This document shows, piece after piece, positions 6,092-12,846 of a stretch of DNA of 37,487 bases (position 1 is its first letter; every line of letters starts with the position of its first letter). The notes beneath the pieces were generated by a model. It saw nothing but the letters and a program-made list of their open reading frames with translations. It ran no database searches and was not told the DNA's origin. The position numbers and the translations under genes are program-made. Origin of the DNA: a virus; IMG/VR virus record IMGVR_UViG_3300021959_000148, positions 1 through 37,487 of that record. One strand, given 5' to 3'.

Positions 6092-6804
6092 TAGACTTGT
6101 CCATTGTAGTTAGGATTACCCCAAGGGTGGAAGAATCTCACCAATGTGTATCTCCACTTATCACCTGTAAATTTACTATAATCATCAATCCATGCACCAT
6201 GTAATCTGTTGCCAGGGAATATGACACATCTATTGAACTTTGCAGGAATGATGTGTTCAACTGTAAAGTCATTCTCTACTGGATACAATAGATTCTTCTG
6301 TTCATCATTATGTATCCATTCACCACCATAGATTGCAGTACCACCATCATCCTCTTTGTCCAAATACACTAGCATGTTAAGTGTTGCACTCAAATCAGGA
6401 CATGAAAGTTCACTGTCGATATGAGGGTAGTGTTGCAGTTTATTATCAAACACTGTAAGAGTTTGAAAACAGTTCACTTCAATGATGTTCTGAAAACTGT
6501 ATTCACCTTTCCAAAAATGCTGTCTGCATATGTCTTTGATTCTCTCGTTACTGTTAGTGTATAATCTTGTTGGATGACCAACTGTGTCTACAACTCTACA
6601 ATCATTATAGTCAATACCGTTTCTAGAATTCTTTCGTTCTGAGTTGTATTTCCACATCGGCACTGGACGTGACATTAAGTGTTCATAAATGTCATCAGGG
6701 TTCTCGTAAAAGTTATCAATTGTGATAACTTGAGTCTCCTCATCATATTGAGGTTCAATCGTTGGACTTAATGCCCATAATTCTTCTGTTATATAAGGTT
6801 TCAT
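6091..6804 (-). CDS. 2OG-Fe(II) oxygenase-like (DUF6445-like)
   Basis: 237 aa. YPHIDSEL provides the HxD pair, followed by LNMLVYLDKEDDGGTAIYGG, CVIFPGNRLHGAWI with the distal histidine, and WRYTLVRFF with an arginine. This pattern resembles the DUF6445-type 2OG oxygenases. The N-terminal VITIDNFYENPDDIYEHL is the usual opening of phage and bacterial members. The substrate is unknown. It overlaps the next upstream gene by 4 bp (ATGA), so the oxygenases at 5399, 6091 and 6801 are translationally linked. Confidence 0.75.
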   Translation of the reverse strand: MKPYITEELWALSPTIEPQYDEETQVITIDNFYENPDDIYEHLMSRPVPMWKYNSERKNSRNGIDYNDCRVVDTVGHPTRLYTNSNERIKDICRQHFWKGEYSFQNIIEVNCFQTLTVFDNKLQHYPHIDSELSCPDLSATLNMLVYLDKEDDGGTAIYGGEWIHNDEQKNLLYPVENDFTVEHIIPAKFNRCVIFPGNRLHGAWIDDYSKFTGDKWRYTLVRFFHPWGNPNYNGQV

Positions 6805-7556
6805 TTTAAAAAGTTATAAGACATAGGTGTACCATGTTGAGTGTTATTCAATGGTTCGTTATGTGTAAGGTTAAAGGATATTGATATACGTTCATAGTTG
6901 TCTGCCCTCTCAGGGTCAGGTGCAGGAACACCATGCATAAGATATGAGGGCCATAATAAGAACTCTCCTTCTCTAGGGAAGACTTGTATTTCATGTTGCA
7001 TGGTTGGAGTACCATACACTTTCATGTTTTCTAAACCTTGAATGTCATCATAGTATTCCATCTTTGCACGTGTAGCAAACTCTGCAACGTTATTTGGACT
7101 AAAAAACTTTATAGGTTGTGTGTCAACTGTCTTGACGTAAAATGTTCCTGAAATTAAAGAGTTGACATGGTTATGTGTGTCATGCCAATTTGCACCCTCA
7201 TATCTGTTGACCCATGCACAAAAATGAATATCTGACCTATTCAATGCATCTACTTGATAATTGTAATGCAATCTAATAAACTCAATGTAAGAGTCTTTCA
7301 TGCAGTTTGCAAAATCCTCAAACCATGGCAATGATTCAGTCTTCTCTCTTGAATCTTCATGAAAATATGATGTGTATGTGTTGTTCACTTCACCATCAGG
7401 ATTACGTTCTTTTATCTCTGCAATGATGTCTCTTACGTCATCTGCAACTTCGTTTAAGTTTAGTGGACAGAATCCTCTGAACATGGGTGTTGCAAACAGT
7501 TGTAAGTGTTCACCTTTTGCAGGTTGATATTGTGTTTTAGGGTTGTTTGGTCTCAT
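6801..7556 (-). CDS. 2OG-Fe(II) oxygenase, PF13759 type
   Basis: 251 aa. It opens with a family-like LQLFATPMFRGFCP, continues with WVNRYEGANWHDTHNHVNSL (metal-binding histidines) and ISGTFYVKT, and ends with FPREGEFLLWPSYLMHGV and YERISISFNL. This is the PF13759 family, common in marine T4-like phages, of unknown substrate. It overlaps the spanin-like lipoprotein gene by 20 bp and the following oxygenase by 4 bp. Confidence 0.85.
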   Translation of the reverse strand: MRPNNPKTQYQPAKGEHLQLFATPMFRGFCPLNLNEVADDVRDIIAEIKERNPDGEVNNTYTSYFHEDSREKTESLPWFEDFANCMKDSYIEFIRLHYNYQVDALNRSDIHFCAWVNRYEGANWHDTHNHVNSLISGTFYVKTVDTQPIKFFSPNNVAEFATRAKMEYYDDIQGLENMKVYGTPTMQHEIQVFPREGEFLLWPSYLMHGVPAPDPERADNYERISISFNLTHNEPLNNTQHGTPMSYNFLK

Positions 7557-8049
7557 TCTTTTTCACTTCCACACCAACAGCAGGTTCGTCATTGATGGTT
7601 ACATTACGATAATATACAACTACCTCACCCATTTGTTGGATGTATCTACGTAGTTCTTGCATGTTTGCAGACATCATTTCATAGTCTCCAATTGTGGTTG
7701 CAACAAATACTATGTCACCACCATTCAATCTTTTCATTTCATCTAAGAATCTATCTAAGTATGTATAACCCTCAGGCCACTCAGGATTCTCTCTGTCTTC
7801 AGGTAGACATTCTTTTGGTCTCTTCATAGACCCATCGTCTTGCAATCGTTTAATACAAGGATTGGTGATGACTGCTTCTGACACTACGTACCACTTAGGA
7901 TTCTGTAAATCAATTGGACGTGGTAATGTGGGTTGGATGATTTCCAACTTTACTGGTTCCGACTTAACCTCTATCTGACGTGTTCCTAATAAGGAACAAC
8001 CACTAATCAGAATCAGGAGAGTCGAGATTGCTAATGTTCTTGCTATCAT
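7537..8049 (-). CDS. Lipoprotein, probable outer-membrane spanin
   Basis: 170 aa with a signal peptide (MIARTLAISTLLILISGCS): a hydrophobic core and lipobox ISGC, lipidation predicted at Cys18. The mature part begins SLLGTRQIEVKSEPVKLEI and has a proline-rich stretch (QPTLPRPIDLQNP). It overlaps the 3' end of an upstream gene whose product has one N-terminal membrane helix and a coiled coil. That pairing is the classical layout of two-component spanins (Rz/Rz1), which fuse inner and outer membranes at lysis. It is longer than most o-spanins, so an unrelated lipoprotein remains possible. Confidence 0.6.
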   Translation of the reverse strand: MIARTLAISTLLILISGCSLLGTRQIEVKSEPVKLEIIQPTLPRPIDLQNPKWYVVSEAVITNPCIKRLQDDGSMKRPKECLPEDRENPEWPEGYTYLDRFLDEMKRLNGGDIVFVATTIGDYEMMSANMQELRRYIQQMGEVVVYYRNVTINDEPAVGVEVKKNETKQP

Positions 8050-8383
8050 TCTCTATATCCTCAAAAACACTTGCAGTTCCATTGTTGATTCTTGTTTCAA
8101 TCAAGCCTGGTTTTGCAAGTGCAAGTTTATCTAAATTATGTCTTCGAAAGATGTCAAGATATCTATCTTTCTCTGCCTCTATTCGTGCATTTGCACGAGT
8201 CATGGTCTGTAGTGCTTTACCCTGTCTTTCAAAGTTTTCTTTGATGGTCTCTATGGTACGTTTCTGTTCTTCGACTGCACCTTCCAACTTGATGTTGTTT
8301 GCAGTGAGTGTTTGATTCTCATTATACAAATACCATGACCCTAGTCCTAGTACCAGTATAATTGCAATAAAAAATTGATTCAT
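8003..8383 (-). CDS. Probable inner-membrane spanin (Rz-like)
   Basis: 126 aa. Residues 4-20 are one N-terminal transmembrane helix (FFIAIILVLGLGSWYLY); residues about 24-85 are charged with heptad character (coiled coil), placing the rest in the periplasm. The end (KPGLIETRINNGTASVFEDI) is a segment I associate with conserved phage proteins of this type. It overlaps the lipoprotein gene by 47 bp, as spanin pairs often do. The start overlaps the previous stop as TAATG. It belongs to the late unit starting at 8620. Confidence 0.6.
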   Translation of the reverse strand: MNQFFIAIILVLGLGSWYLYNENQTLTANNIKLEGAVEEQKRTIETIKENFERQGKALQTMTRANARIEAEKDRYLDIFRRHNLDKLALAKPGLIETRINNGTASVFEDIENDSKNISNLDSPDSD

Positions 8384-8604
8384 TATAACTCCTCTATGGT
8401 GTAAGTAAGTCCTTCTGCTGACCTAAACTCCACACATTTACCTGATTCATGTTCTTTGAATTTCAAGTGTTTTTCTTTCTGAATCAGAATTTTACTCACA
8501 TTATGTACATGTGTGAAAGTGTTACCTGCATCTGATTTCCGATACACAGTAATCTTGTACTCAGGTTTCCACCACCTCTTTATTTTTTCCAAAATCTTCT
8601 TCAT
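8383..8604 (-). CDS. Small basic protein, function unknown
   Basis: 73 aa, starting MKKILEKIKRWWKPEYKI, an amphipathic basic N-terminus that could touch the membrane or nucleic acid. The rest looks like beta-strands (TYTIEEL at the end). I recognise no family. It is the first gene after the late-promoter-like box at 8610-8620, has no clear RBS and the ATG is 5 nt from the box. Its position before the spanins hints at a late or lysis role, which is inference only. Confidence 0.55.
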   Translation of the reverse strand: MKKILEKIKRWWKPEYKITVYRKSDAGNTFTHVHNVSKILIQKEKHLKFKEHESGKCVEFRSAEGLTYTIEEL

Positions 8605-8609
8605 AATAA

Positions 8610-8620
8610 TATTTATTTAG
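8610..8620 (-). promoter_or_regulatory. Late promoter-like box (CTAAATAAATA)
   Basis: Two overlapping TAAATA boxes on the minus strand, the nearer (ATAAATA) ending 5 nt before the ATG. It matches the T4-like late promoter core and the related boxes elsewhere in this window. Confidence 0.6.
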
Positions 8621-8627
8621 TGTATGT

Positions 8628-8651
8628 AAAAAAGGGTGACCCTAGTCACCC
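8628..8651 (-). terminator. Intrinsic terminator
   Basis: On the minus strand GGGTGAC, loop TAGG, GTCACCC, then TTTTTT. The 7-bp stem is perfect. It ends the unit of the HAD nucleotidase and the 133-aa protein, directly before the late box at 8620. Confidence 0.85.
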
Positions 8652-8668
8652 TGACACTTCCCCAAGTG

Positions 8669-9070
8669 TTATGCCACCATGTTCTTATTGTATTCTCTCA
8701 AGTCCTCGATTTCCTCAATCAAGTCCTCTGCACTACCTCTCCATGTTGGGTGGTCAGGTGTGTTAAAAGGTGAATCAATCACTTCAATGTTGGTGATATA
8801 ATCAAATGAACCACTCAGACCATTCAGTCTGTTGACATGTTTCATAACAAGAGCAGCAACAGATGCCTCCGTAAGAGAAGGTGAATTGTAATAAGAGTGT
8901 TCACCCTCACCAAATGCATCTTCCTCATAGATTAGTTTGTCCACGTGGAATCCAATCACATACTCAGAACCACCTTTGAACTTATGGAAGTTAGTTCCAT
9001 ACTCCTCAAGATTCTGAGTGTTGACCACATACCATCTTGCAGTCCCATCTTTAATTCTATCTAATCCCAT
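8669..9070 (-). CDS. Protein of unknown function
   Basis: 133 aa, soluble and acidic at the end (AEDLIEEIEDLREYNKNMVA). Features are an RWYVVNTQNLEEYG strand near residue 12 and EYVIGFHVDKLIYEE near 37; no catalytic motif is evident. RBS GGAGTATAGT precedes the ATG, whose position next to the HAD gene (TAG T ATG junction) shows they are co-translated. The 3' end contains the hairpin ACACTT/AAGTGT and lies just upstream of the terminator. Confidence 0.65.
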   Translation of the reverse strand: MGLDRIKDGTARWYVVNTQNLEEYGTNFHKFKGGSEYVIGFHVDKLIYEEDAFGEGEHSYYNSPSLTEASVAALVMKHVNRLNGLSGSFDYITNIEVIDSPFNTPDHPTWRGSAEDLIEEIEDLREYNKNMVA

Positions 9071-9071
9071 A

Positions 9072-9584
9072 CTATACTCCGTTTCTTAAACCTTTTAAAA
9101 TATTGATTGTCTTTTCTGCACTCTCGTGGATGATACCAATACCACCTGCATCTTCCCATGCTTTGATGTTCTTTGGTCTATCGTCAATCAATACGAATCC
9201 CTCTTTTGCAAAGGCACCCTTTTGACTTCCACTGTAAGTACAAGTAACAACAACTGTGGGGTCAATATACTTTCTTACCCACTTGTTCTTGTCATAGACT
9301 ACCAACTCTCTGTTCACAGTTCCTGCGGCAGTGAGTATCTCCCAAGGAAGACCAGTGTGTTTGATATATCCAATCAAATCTGCATAGTCAACCATTGGAG
9401 GTAACATTCCGAATAGTCTTTTGTTAGTTAATTCTTCTTTCCTGAGGTCATACTCAGAGTGACCAGCATCATCACTGGTGAGGGGTTTACCCATCATTTC
9501 AGAACATCCAGCAAGGAAGTCTGCAACAACTCCGTCCATATCAACGAAGATTCTTTTTACTTTGTTTACGTCTTTTTTCATCAT
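9072..9584 (-). CDS. HAD-type 5'(3')-deoxyribonucleotidase
   Basis: 170 aa from the ATG at 9582-9584. Motif I is FVDMDGVVADF (Asp15 and Asp17), motif II is the threonine in EILTAAG, and motif IV is LIDDRPKNI near residue 130. This is the pattern of the NT5C group (PF06941), which dephosphorylates deoxynucleoside monophosphates; in phages it would adjust the dNMP pool next to the nrd genes. A longer frame reaches 9620 but would start inside the -35 box of the promoter, so I reject it. The first ATG is 6 nt after the -10 box and a second ATG follows directly, which predicts a leaderless mRNA. Confidence 0.8.
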   Translation of the reverse strand: MMKKDVNKVKRIFVDMDGVVADFLAGCSEMMGKPLTSDDAGHSEYDLRKEELTNKRLFGMLPPMVDYADLIGYIKHTGLPWEILTAAGTVNRELVVYDKNKWVRKYIDPTVVVTCTYSGSQKGAFAKEGFVLIDDRPKNIKAWEDAGGIGIIHESAEKTINILKGLRNGV

Positions 9585-9590
9585 GTGTAT

Positions 9591-9625
9591 ATAATAACAA
9601 AAAGTGAGGGGCATTGTCAACCCCT
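9591..9625 (-). promoter_or_regulatory. Early promoter with inverted repeat around -35
   Basis: Minus strand: AGGGG, TTGACA (9615-9620), ATG, CCCCT, then CACTTTTTGT and TATTAT (9591-9596), spacer 18 bp. AGGGG and CCCCT form an inverted repeat centred on the -35 and are followed by a T-run. It sits 9 nt after the stop codon of the SprT-like gene. Confidence 0.8.
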
Positions 9626-9633
9626 TTGGGGAT

Positions 9634-10053
9634 TTATTTCACCCAAAATAGTTCGTAAATAAACTCTTCTTTCTTGTATGCTTCACGTTCCCATGGTTGA
9701 CGTGAGTAGGGAATACCCACATAGTTTAGGGTCTTCCAATTCCTCATAGTGGGGGTAAGTTCACCCTTTAGGAATTGCTTTGCATGAATGAGTTCATGTG
9801 CAAGGGTGACCATCATTTGGTCGAGACTGAAATTGTACTTACCAATCTCAATCTCTACACAGTCTTTGTTACCCATGCAGTAACCGTAGTCACCACCTAG
9901 GTCTTTGGTGAATTTGACTTCGACAAAGATGTTCTTACGAAGTCGTGGCATGAAATAGTGTAATACTGACTTGACGTATTTCTCTATACGTTTTTTGTCT
10001 TTGATTTGTCCTTTGAACTCAACATGAATGTTGTCAATGAACGTCTTCTTCAT
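9634..10053 (-). CDS. SprT-like zinc metalloprotease
   Basis: 139 aa from MKKTFIDNI, with AGGAAAG upstream; the longer frame to 10086 lies inside the zinc-ribbon ORF. HELIH (residues 86-90, in VTLAHELIHAKQ) is the HExxH zinc site, and the downstream WEREAY could give the third ligand. Size and layout resemble SprT/Spartan-like domains, which in cells cut proteins crosslinked to DNA. The classical C-terminal zinc ribbon is absent, but a separate zinc-ribbon protein is encoded directly upstream with a 20-bp overlap. Confidence 0.75.
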   Translation of the reverse strand: MKKTFIDNIHVEFKGQIKDKKRIEKYVKSVLHYFMPRLRKNIFVEVKFTKDLGGDYGYCMGNKDCVEIEIGKYNFSLDQMMVTLAHELIHAKQFLKGELTPTMRNWKTLNYVGIPYSRQPWEREAYKKEEFIYELFWVK

Positions 10054-10210
10054 AGTCACTTTCCTCATCACTAATAATGTCACCACAGAAGGGGCAGAAC
10101 TCTACTTCCCTTTCCTCTTCTTGGTACTCTGAATTGTCATCTAAATCGTACTGAATGTCAATATCCAGTTCACAATTATCACAATAAATTTCGTGTTTTA
10201 CCTTAGTCAT
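10034..10210 (-). CDS. 58-aa zinc-ribbon protein
   Basis: A short gene with CDNC (residues 10-13) and CPFC (39-42), two CxxC knuckles spaced as in zinc ribbons, and a strongly acidic middle and end. It overlaps the upstream gene by 8 bp and the SprT-like gene by 20 bp, so it fills an otherwise empty 117-bp gap. The reading frame, the cysteines and the overlaps make it convincing. It may partner with the SprT-like protease or act as a small regulator. Confidence 0.75.
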   Translation of the reverse strand: MTKVKHEIYCDNCELDIDIQYDLDDNSEYQEEEREVEFCPFCGDIISDEESDYEEDVH

Positions 10211-10469
10211 ATTTTGGTACGTAATCGTCCTCCGCTTTACCTGTCTTAACTACTATTTTATCCCACAGGGTTTCAAAGGACTTCTTCTCACCATCGAGTA
10301 CTGCATAGGGAAGTGGATGTTTGGCATCCTTTTCAGAGAACTCAATCCCTGCAGTATACACTCGAACTTCTTGATATTGACGGTCAATCATCTTAAACAG
10401 GTGTTTCCACCTCTCACATATCACGTCTTGTTTGTCATTACTGGGTAAGTATAACCTATATTGCCTCAC
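10203..10469 (-). CDS. Small protein, function unknown; start uncertain
   Basis: Up to 88 aa. The body (KHLFKMIDRQYQEVRVYTAG, AVLDGEKKSFETLWDKIVV) is globular and unrecognised. Two starts compete. The GTG at 10467-10469 has AGGGG 8 nt upstream but lies between the -35 and -10 boxes of the promoter at 10448-10477. The GTG at 10422-10424 would fit a transcript from that promoter but has no RBS. The long form could be made only from read-through mRNA of the glutaredoxin gene, so both products are possible. Confidence 0.55.
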   Translation of the reverse strand: MRQYRLYLPSNDKQDVICERWKHLFKMIDRQYQEVRVYTAGIEFSEKDAKHPLPYAVLDGEKKSFETLWDKIVVKTGKAEDDYVPKYD

Positions 10470-10477
10470 TTTGTCAA
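10448..10477 (-). promoter_or_regulatory. Early promoter (TTGACA-18-TATACT)
   Basis: Minus-strand TTGACA (10472-10477), 18 bp, TATACT (10448-10453). AGGGG stands before the -35 as in the other elements, but the matching CCCC half is missing, so this copy lacks the inverted repeat. Confidence 0.7.
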
Positions 10478-10517
10478 CCCCTAAATTGAAATTTCTTTTT
10501 CCTTTAAAATCAATAAC

Positions 10518-10742
10518 TTACTTGTTGAGGTGCCACTCTAGGAGGTTATCATACCCCCCAATGGACTCTCCATTCACCCTAATTTGGGGAAAAGTCCTTG
10601 CATTAGGGAACTGTTCAAACAGTTCTTCCCTAGTAAAGTCCTCATCAAGCATTTTGTATTCAAATTCATATCCCTGTTGTTCACAAAGAGACTTTGCCTT
10701 AACACAATAAGGACACGATGGTTTACTGAATATCTCAATCAT
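10518..10742 (-). CDS. Glutaredoxin
   Basis: 74 aa with the thioredoxin fold and the CPYC active site (residues 10-13, in SKPSCPYCVKAK), the cis-proline in TFPQIRV and the GGYDNL glutathione-binding end. It probably supplies electrons to the ribonucleotide reductase encoded just upstream, as T4 nrdC does for its host-like enzyme. RBS AGGAGTATATT is good, and the gene is 9 nt downstream of nrdB. Confidence 0.9.
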   Translation of the reverse strand: MIEIFSKPSCPYCVKAKSLCEQQGYEFEYKMLDEDFTREELFEQFPNARTFPQIRVNGESIGGYDNLLEWHLNK

Positions 10743-10751
10743 AATATACTC

Positions 10752-11849
10752 CTATAGTTTAAAATCTGCAAACGTATCGTCTGACACGTCCTGTTTAATA
10801 CCACCAATCACATAAGATTCAATCTCAGTTTCTTGTGGTGCATTCTGTAGTCCTCTACTGTTGAACCAGTGTTGTGTCCATGGTAAAGGATTGTTAGTTG
10901 AAGAGATACTAAAGATTGGTTTAAGACCAATTGCTTTTAATCTCTTATTACATATGTATTCAATATACTGATTCAACAAAGGTACACTTAGTCCAATCAT
11001 CGAACCGTTCTTGAATAAAAACTCTGCCCATTCTTTCTCTTGTTGCACGGCACTTTCATAAAGTTCATACACTTCCTGTTCACAATCCTGCATGACTTGG
11101 TTCATGAGTTTGTCGTTCTCGTGGTTCTTGTAACACTTGAGAATGTGTTGTGACACTGCAAGGTGTTGTGATTCGTCTCTTGCAATAAACGAGATAATCT
11201 TTGCACTACCTTCCATGAGTTTCAGTTCTCCGAATCCGAATGAACATGCAAAGGATACAAAGAATCTAATTCCTTCTAAAATGTTTACACTTATAAGTGC
11301 AAGGTATAATGCTTTATACAAATCATAATCTTCAACTTTAAGACCTAAGAGTCTTCGTCTACCCAATTCAATAAACTGGTCGTATTTCTCTGTCACCATT
11401 TCTGCACGTTTGACAATAGCAGGTTCATCTAGTATAGTGTCAAAGATATCACTAGGGTCTGCATACACGTTCTTAATAATATGAGTGTATGAACGACTAT
11501 GGATAGTCTCCATGAAGTCCCATGTGATGATACAAGACTCAAGTTCAGGTAGGGACACAAAAGGTAGGAATGCTATGGATGGTGCCCTTCCCTGAACTGA
11601 ATCAAGAAGTGTTTGATACCTTAAGTTAGATGTAAAGATATGCTTCTGTGCATCACTCAATGTTTGATAATCAGACCTATCTTTCTGTAATGACACTTCT
11701 TCAGGTCTCCAAAAGAAACCAAGTTGTGTCTGTGTTAACTTGTCAAATATAGGATATTTGAATGTATCAAATCGCTGTGTGTTGAGTGGTTCACCAAAGA
11801 ATAATTTCTGTTTAGTGAAGTCTATGTTGTTCTTGTTAAATACTGTCAT
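10752..11849 (-). CDS. nrdB: Ribonucleotide reductase class Ia, beta subunit
   Basis: 365 aa. Iron ligands and the radical tyrosine are readable by comparison with E. coli NrdB: the Asp in YQTLLDSVQGR, Glu and His in METIHSRSY with the Tyr that carries the radical as its last residue, and the second Glu/His set in FIARDESQHLAVSQH. It forms the alpha2beta2 enzyme with NrdA to make dNDPs for phage DNA synthesis. It begins 7 nt after the 2OG oxygenase gene that separates it from nrdA. Confidence 0.95.
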   Translation of the reverse strand: MTVFNKNNIDFTKQKLFFGEPLNTQRFDTFKYPIFDKLTQTQLGFFWRPEEVSLQKDRSDYQTLSDAQKHIFTSNLRYQTLLDSVQGRAPSIAFLPFVSLPELESCIITWDFMETIHSRSYTHIIKNVYADPSDIFDTILDEPAIVKRAEMVTEKYDQFIELGRRRLLGLKVEDYDLYKALYLALISVNILEGIRFFVSFACSFGFGELKLMEGSAKIISFIARDESQHLAVSQHILKCYKNHENDKLMNQVMQDCEQEVYELYESAVQQEKEWAEFLFKNGSMIGLSVPLLNQYIEYICNKRLKAIGLKPIFSISSTNNPLPWTQHWFNSRGLQNAPQETEIESYVIGGIKQDVSDDTFADFKL

Positions 11850-11856
11850 TCTCTTC

Positions 11857-12831
11857 TCATTTCTTCTTTGTTTCTAATTTAGTTAAATGGGTATAGTTGT
11901 TACAAAATAATGACCTGTCTACATCTGGCACTTCTCTGAATATATCCCTGTCCCAAAATTTACTAAATTTTTCAAAGTACTGTCGTTGTTCTGTAGTAGA
12001 ATCAATTGCACTATATCTATCTTTTCTACCATCAAATTCTAATACTGAATTTGGTGGAACAGCACCAACCATTCCCTGTCTATCTTCTTGGTTACCCCAA
12101 GGCAGATTTAACATGTTACTCTGTCTATTGTAAAAATGTACAAATATGTGATAAGAGTAATCACCAACAAATGTATCTCTCCAATGAGGTATGTTGGGCC
12201 CTTGATATAATAACACGTCTCCTACCTCTAATGTAACACATTTTGCTTTCTCTCTACGTCTTGGTGGAATTCCCTGAGTTTCTTCAACTAGTTGTTGATT
12301 GTTATGGAAATCAATGTAGTCTTGGTCGTTTTGCAACCATATCTTCCATGGACTTCCGTCATCTGATTTGTAATCTAAACACAAAGTTGCACTTACTTCA
12401 CACGATGGTCTATCTGTATGAGACGTTAGATAAGCACCTCTTTCGTATCTTCTAGTATAAGAGTATGTTTCTCCTAAGTCAAGGTCAATTTTGTTATCTA
12501 ATGCATCATGAATCCATCTATGTATTGCAACACCCCATGGTGTACAATATCCACCTTTAGATTTGTTCTTTTGGTGTTCAGGAGTCATATGTGTGATGTC
12601 AGTGACCTCACGATGCATGAATGCATCTTCCCAATCAGGGTTATTTTCAGTTGTCTTCCATGTATCTAAACACATGTTTATAATATCTTTAGGTATGAAG
12701 TTACGTAACACTACGTATCTTTCTTTCATGAACTGCCATGTTTCAGGATTGGTTCTTCCCATAACCTTTTTACTACCATCACCAGCATCATGAATATATT
12801 GTACAGTTCTATCTTCTTCTCTAATTGGCAT
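11857..12831 (-). CDS. 2OG-Fe(II) oxygenase between nrdA and nrdB
   Basis: 324 aa, the largest of five oxygenases in the window. AYLTSHTDRPSCEVSATLCL has the HxD pair, and GDVLLYQGPNIPHWRD supplies the distal histidine; the last strand is YSYHIFVHFYN. The conserved arginine expected after the distal His is not obvious. The gene is inserted between nrdA and nrdB with 15 and 7 nt gaps, so it is expressed with them. Its substrate is unknown; a nucleotide or base is an option because of the position, but it is only an inference. AAGGATT lies 10 nt before the ATG. Confidence 0.8.
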   Translation of the reverse strand: MPIREEDRTVQYIHDAGDGSKKVMGRTNPETWQFMKERYVVLRNFIPKDIINMCLDTWKTTENNPDWEDAFMHREVTDITHMTPEHQKNKSKGGYCTPWGVAIHRWIHDALDNKIDLDLGETYSYTRRYERGAYLTSHTDRPSCEVSATLCLDYKSDDGSPWKIWLQNDQDYIDFHNNQQLVEETQGIPPRRREKAKCVTLEVGDVLLYQGPNIPHWRDTFVGDYSYHIFVHFYNRQSNMLNLPWGNQEDRQGMVGAVPPNSVLEFDGRKDRYSAIDSTTEQRQYFEKFSKFWDRDIFREVPDVDRSLFCNNYTHLTKLETKKK

Positions 12832-12846
12832 AATAATTGTTAATCC

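Noticed and set aside
9585-9620. Upstream start of the HAD nucleotidase
   Set aside because: It lies inside the promoter, between the -35 and -10 boxes.
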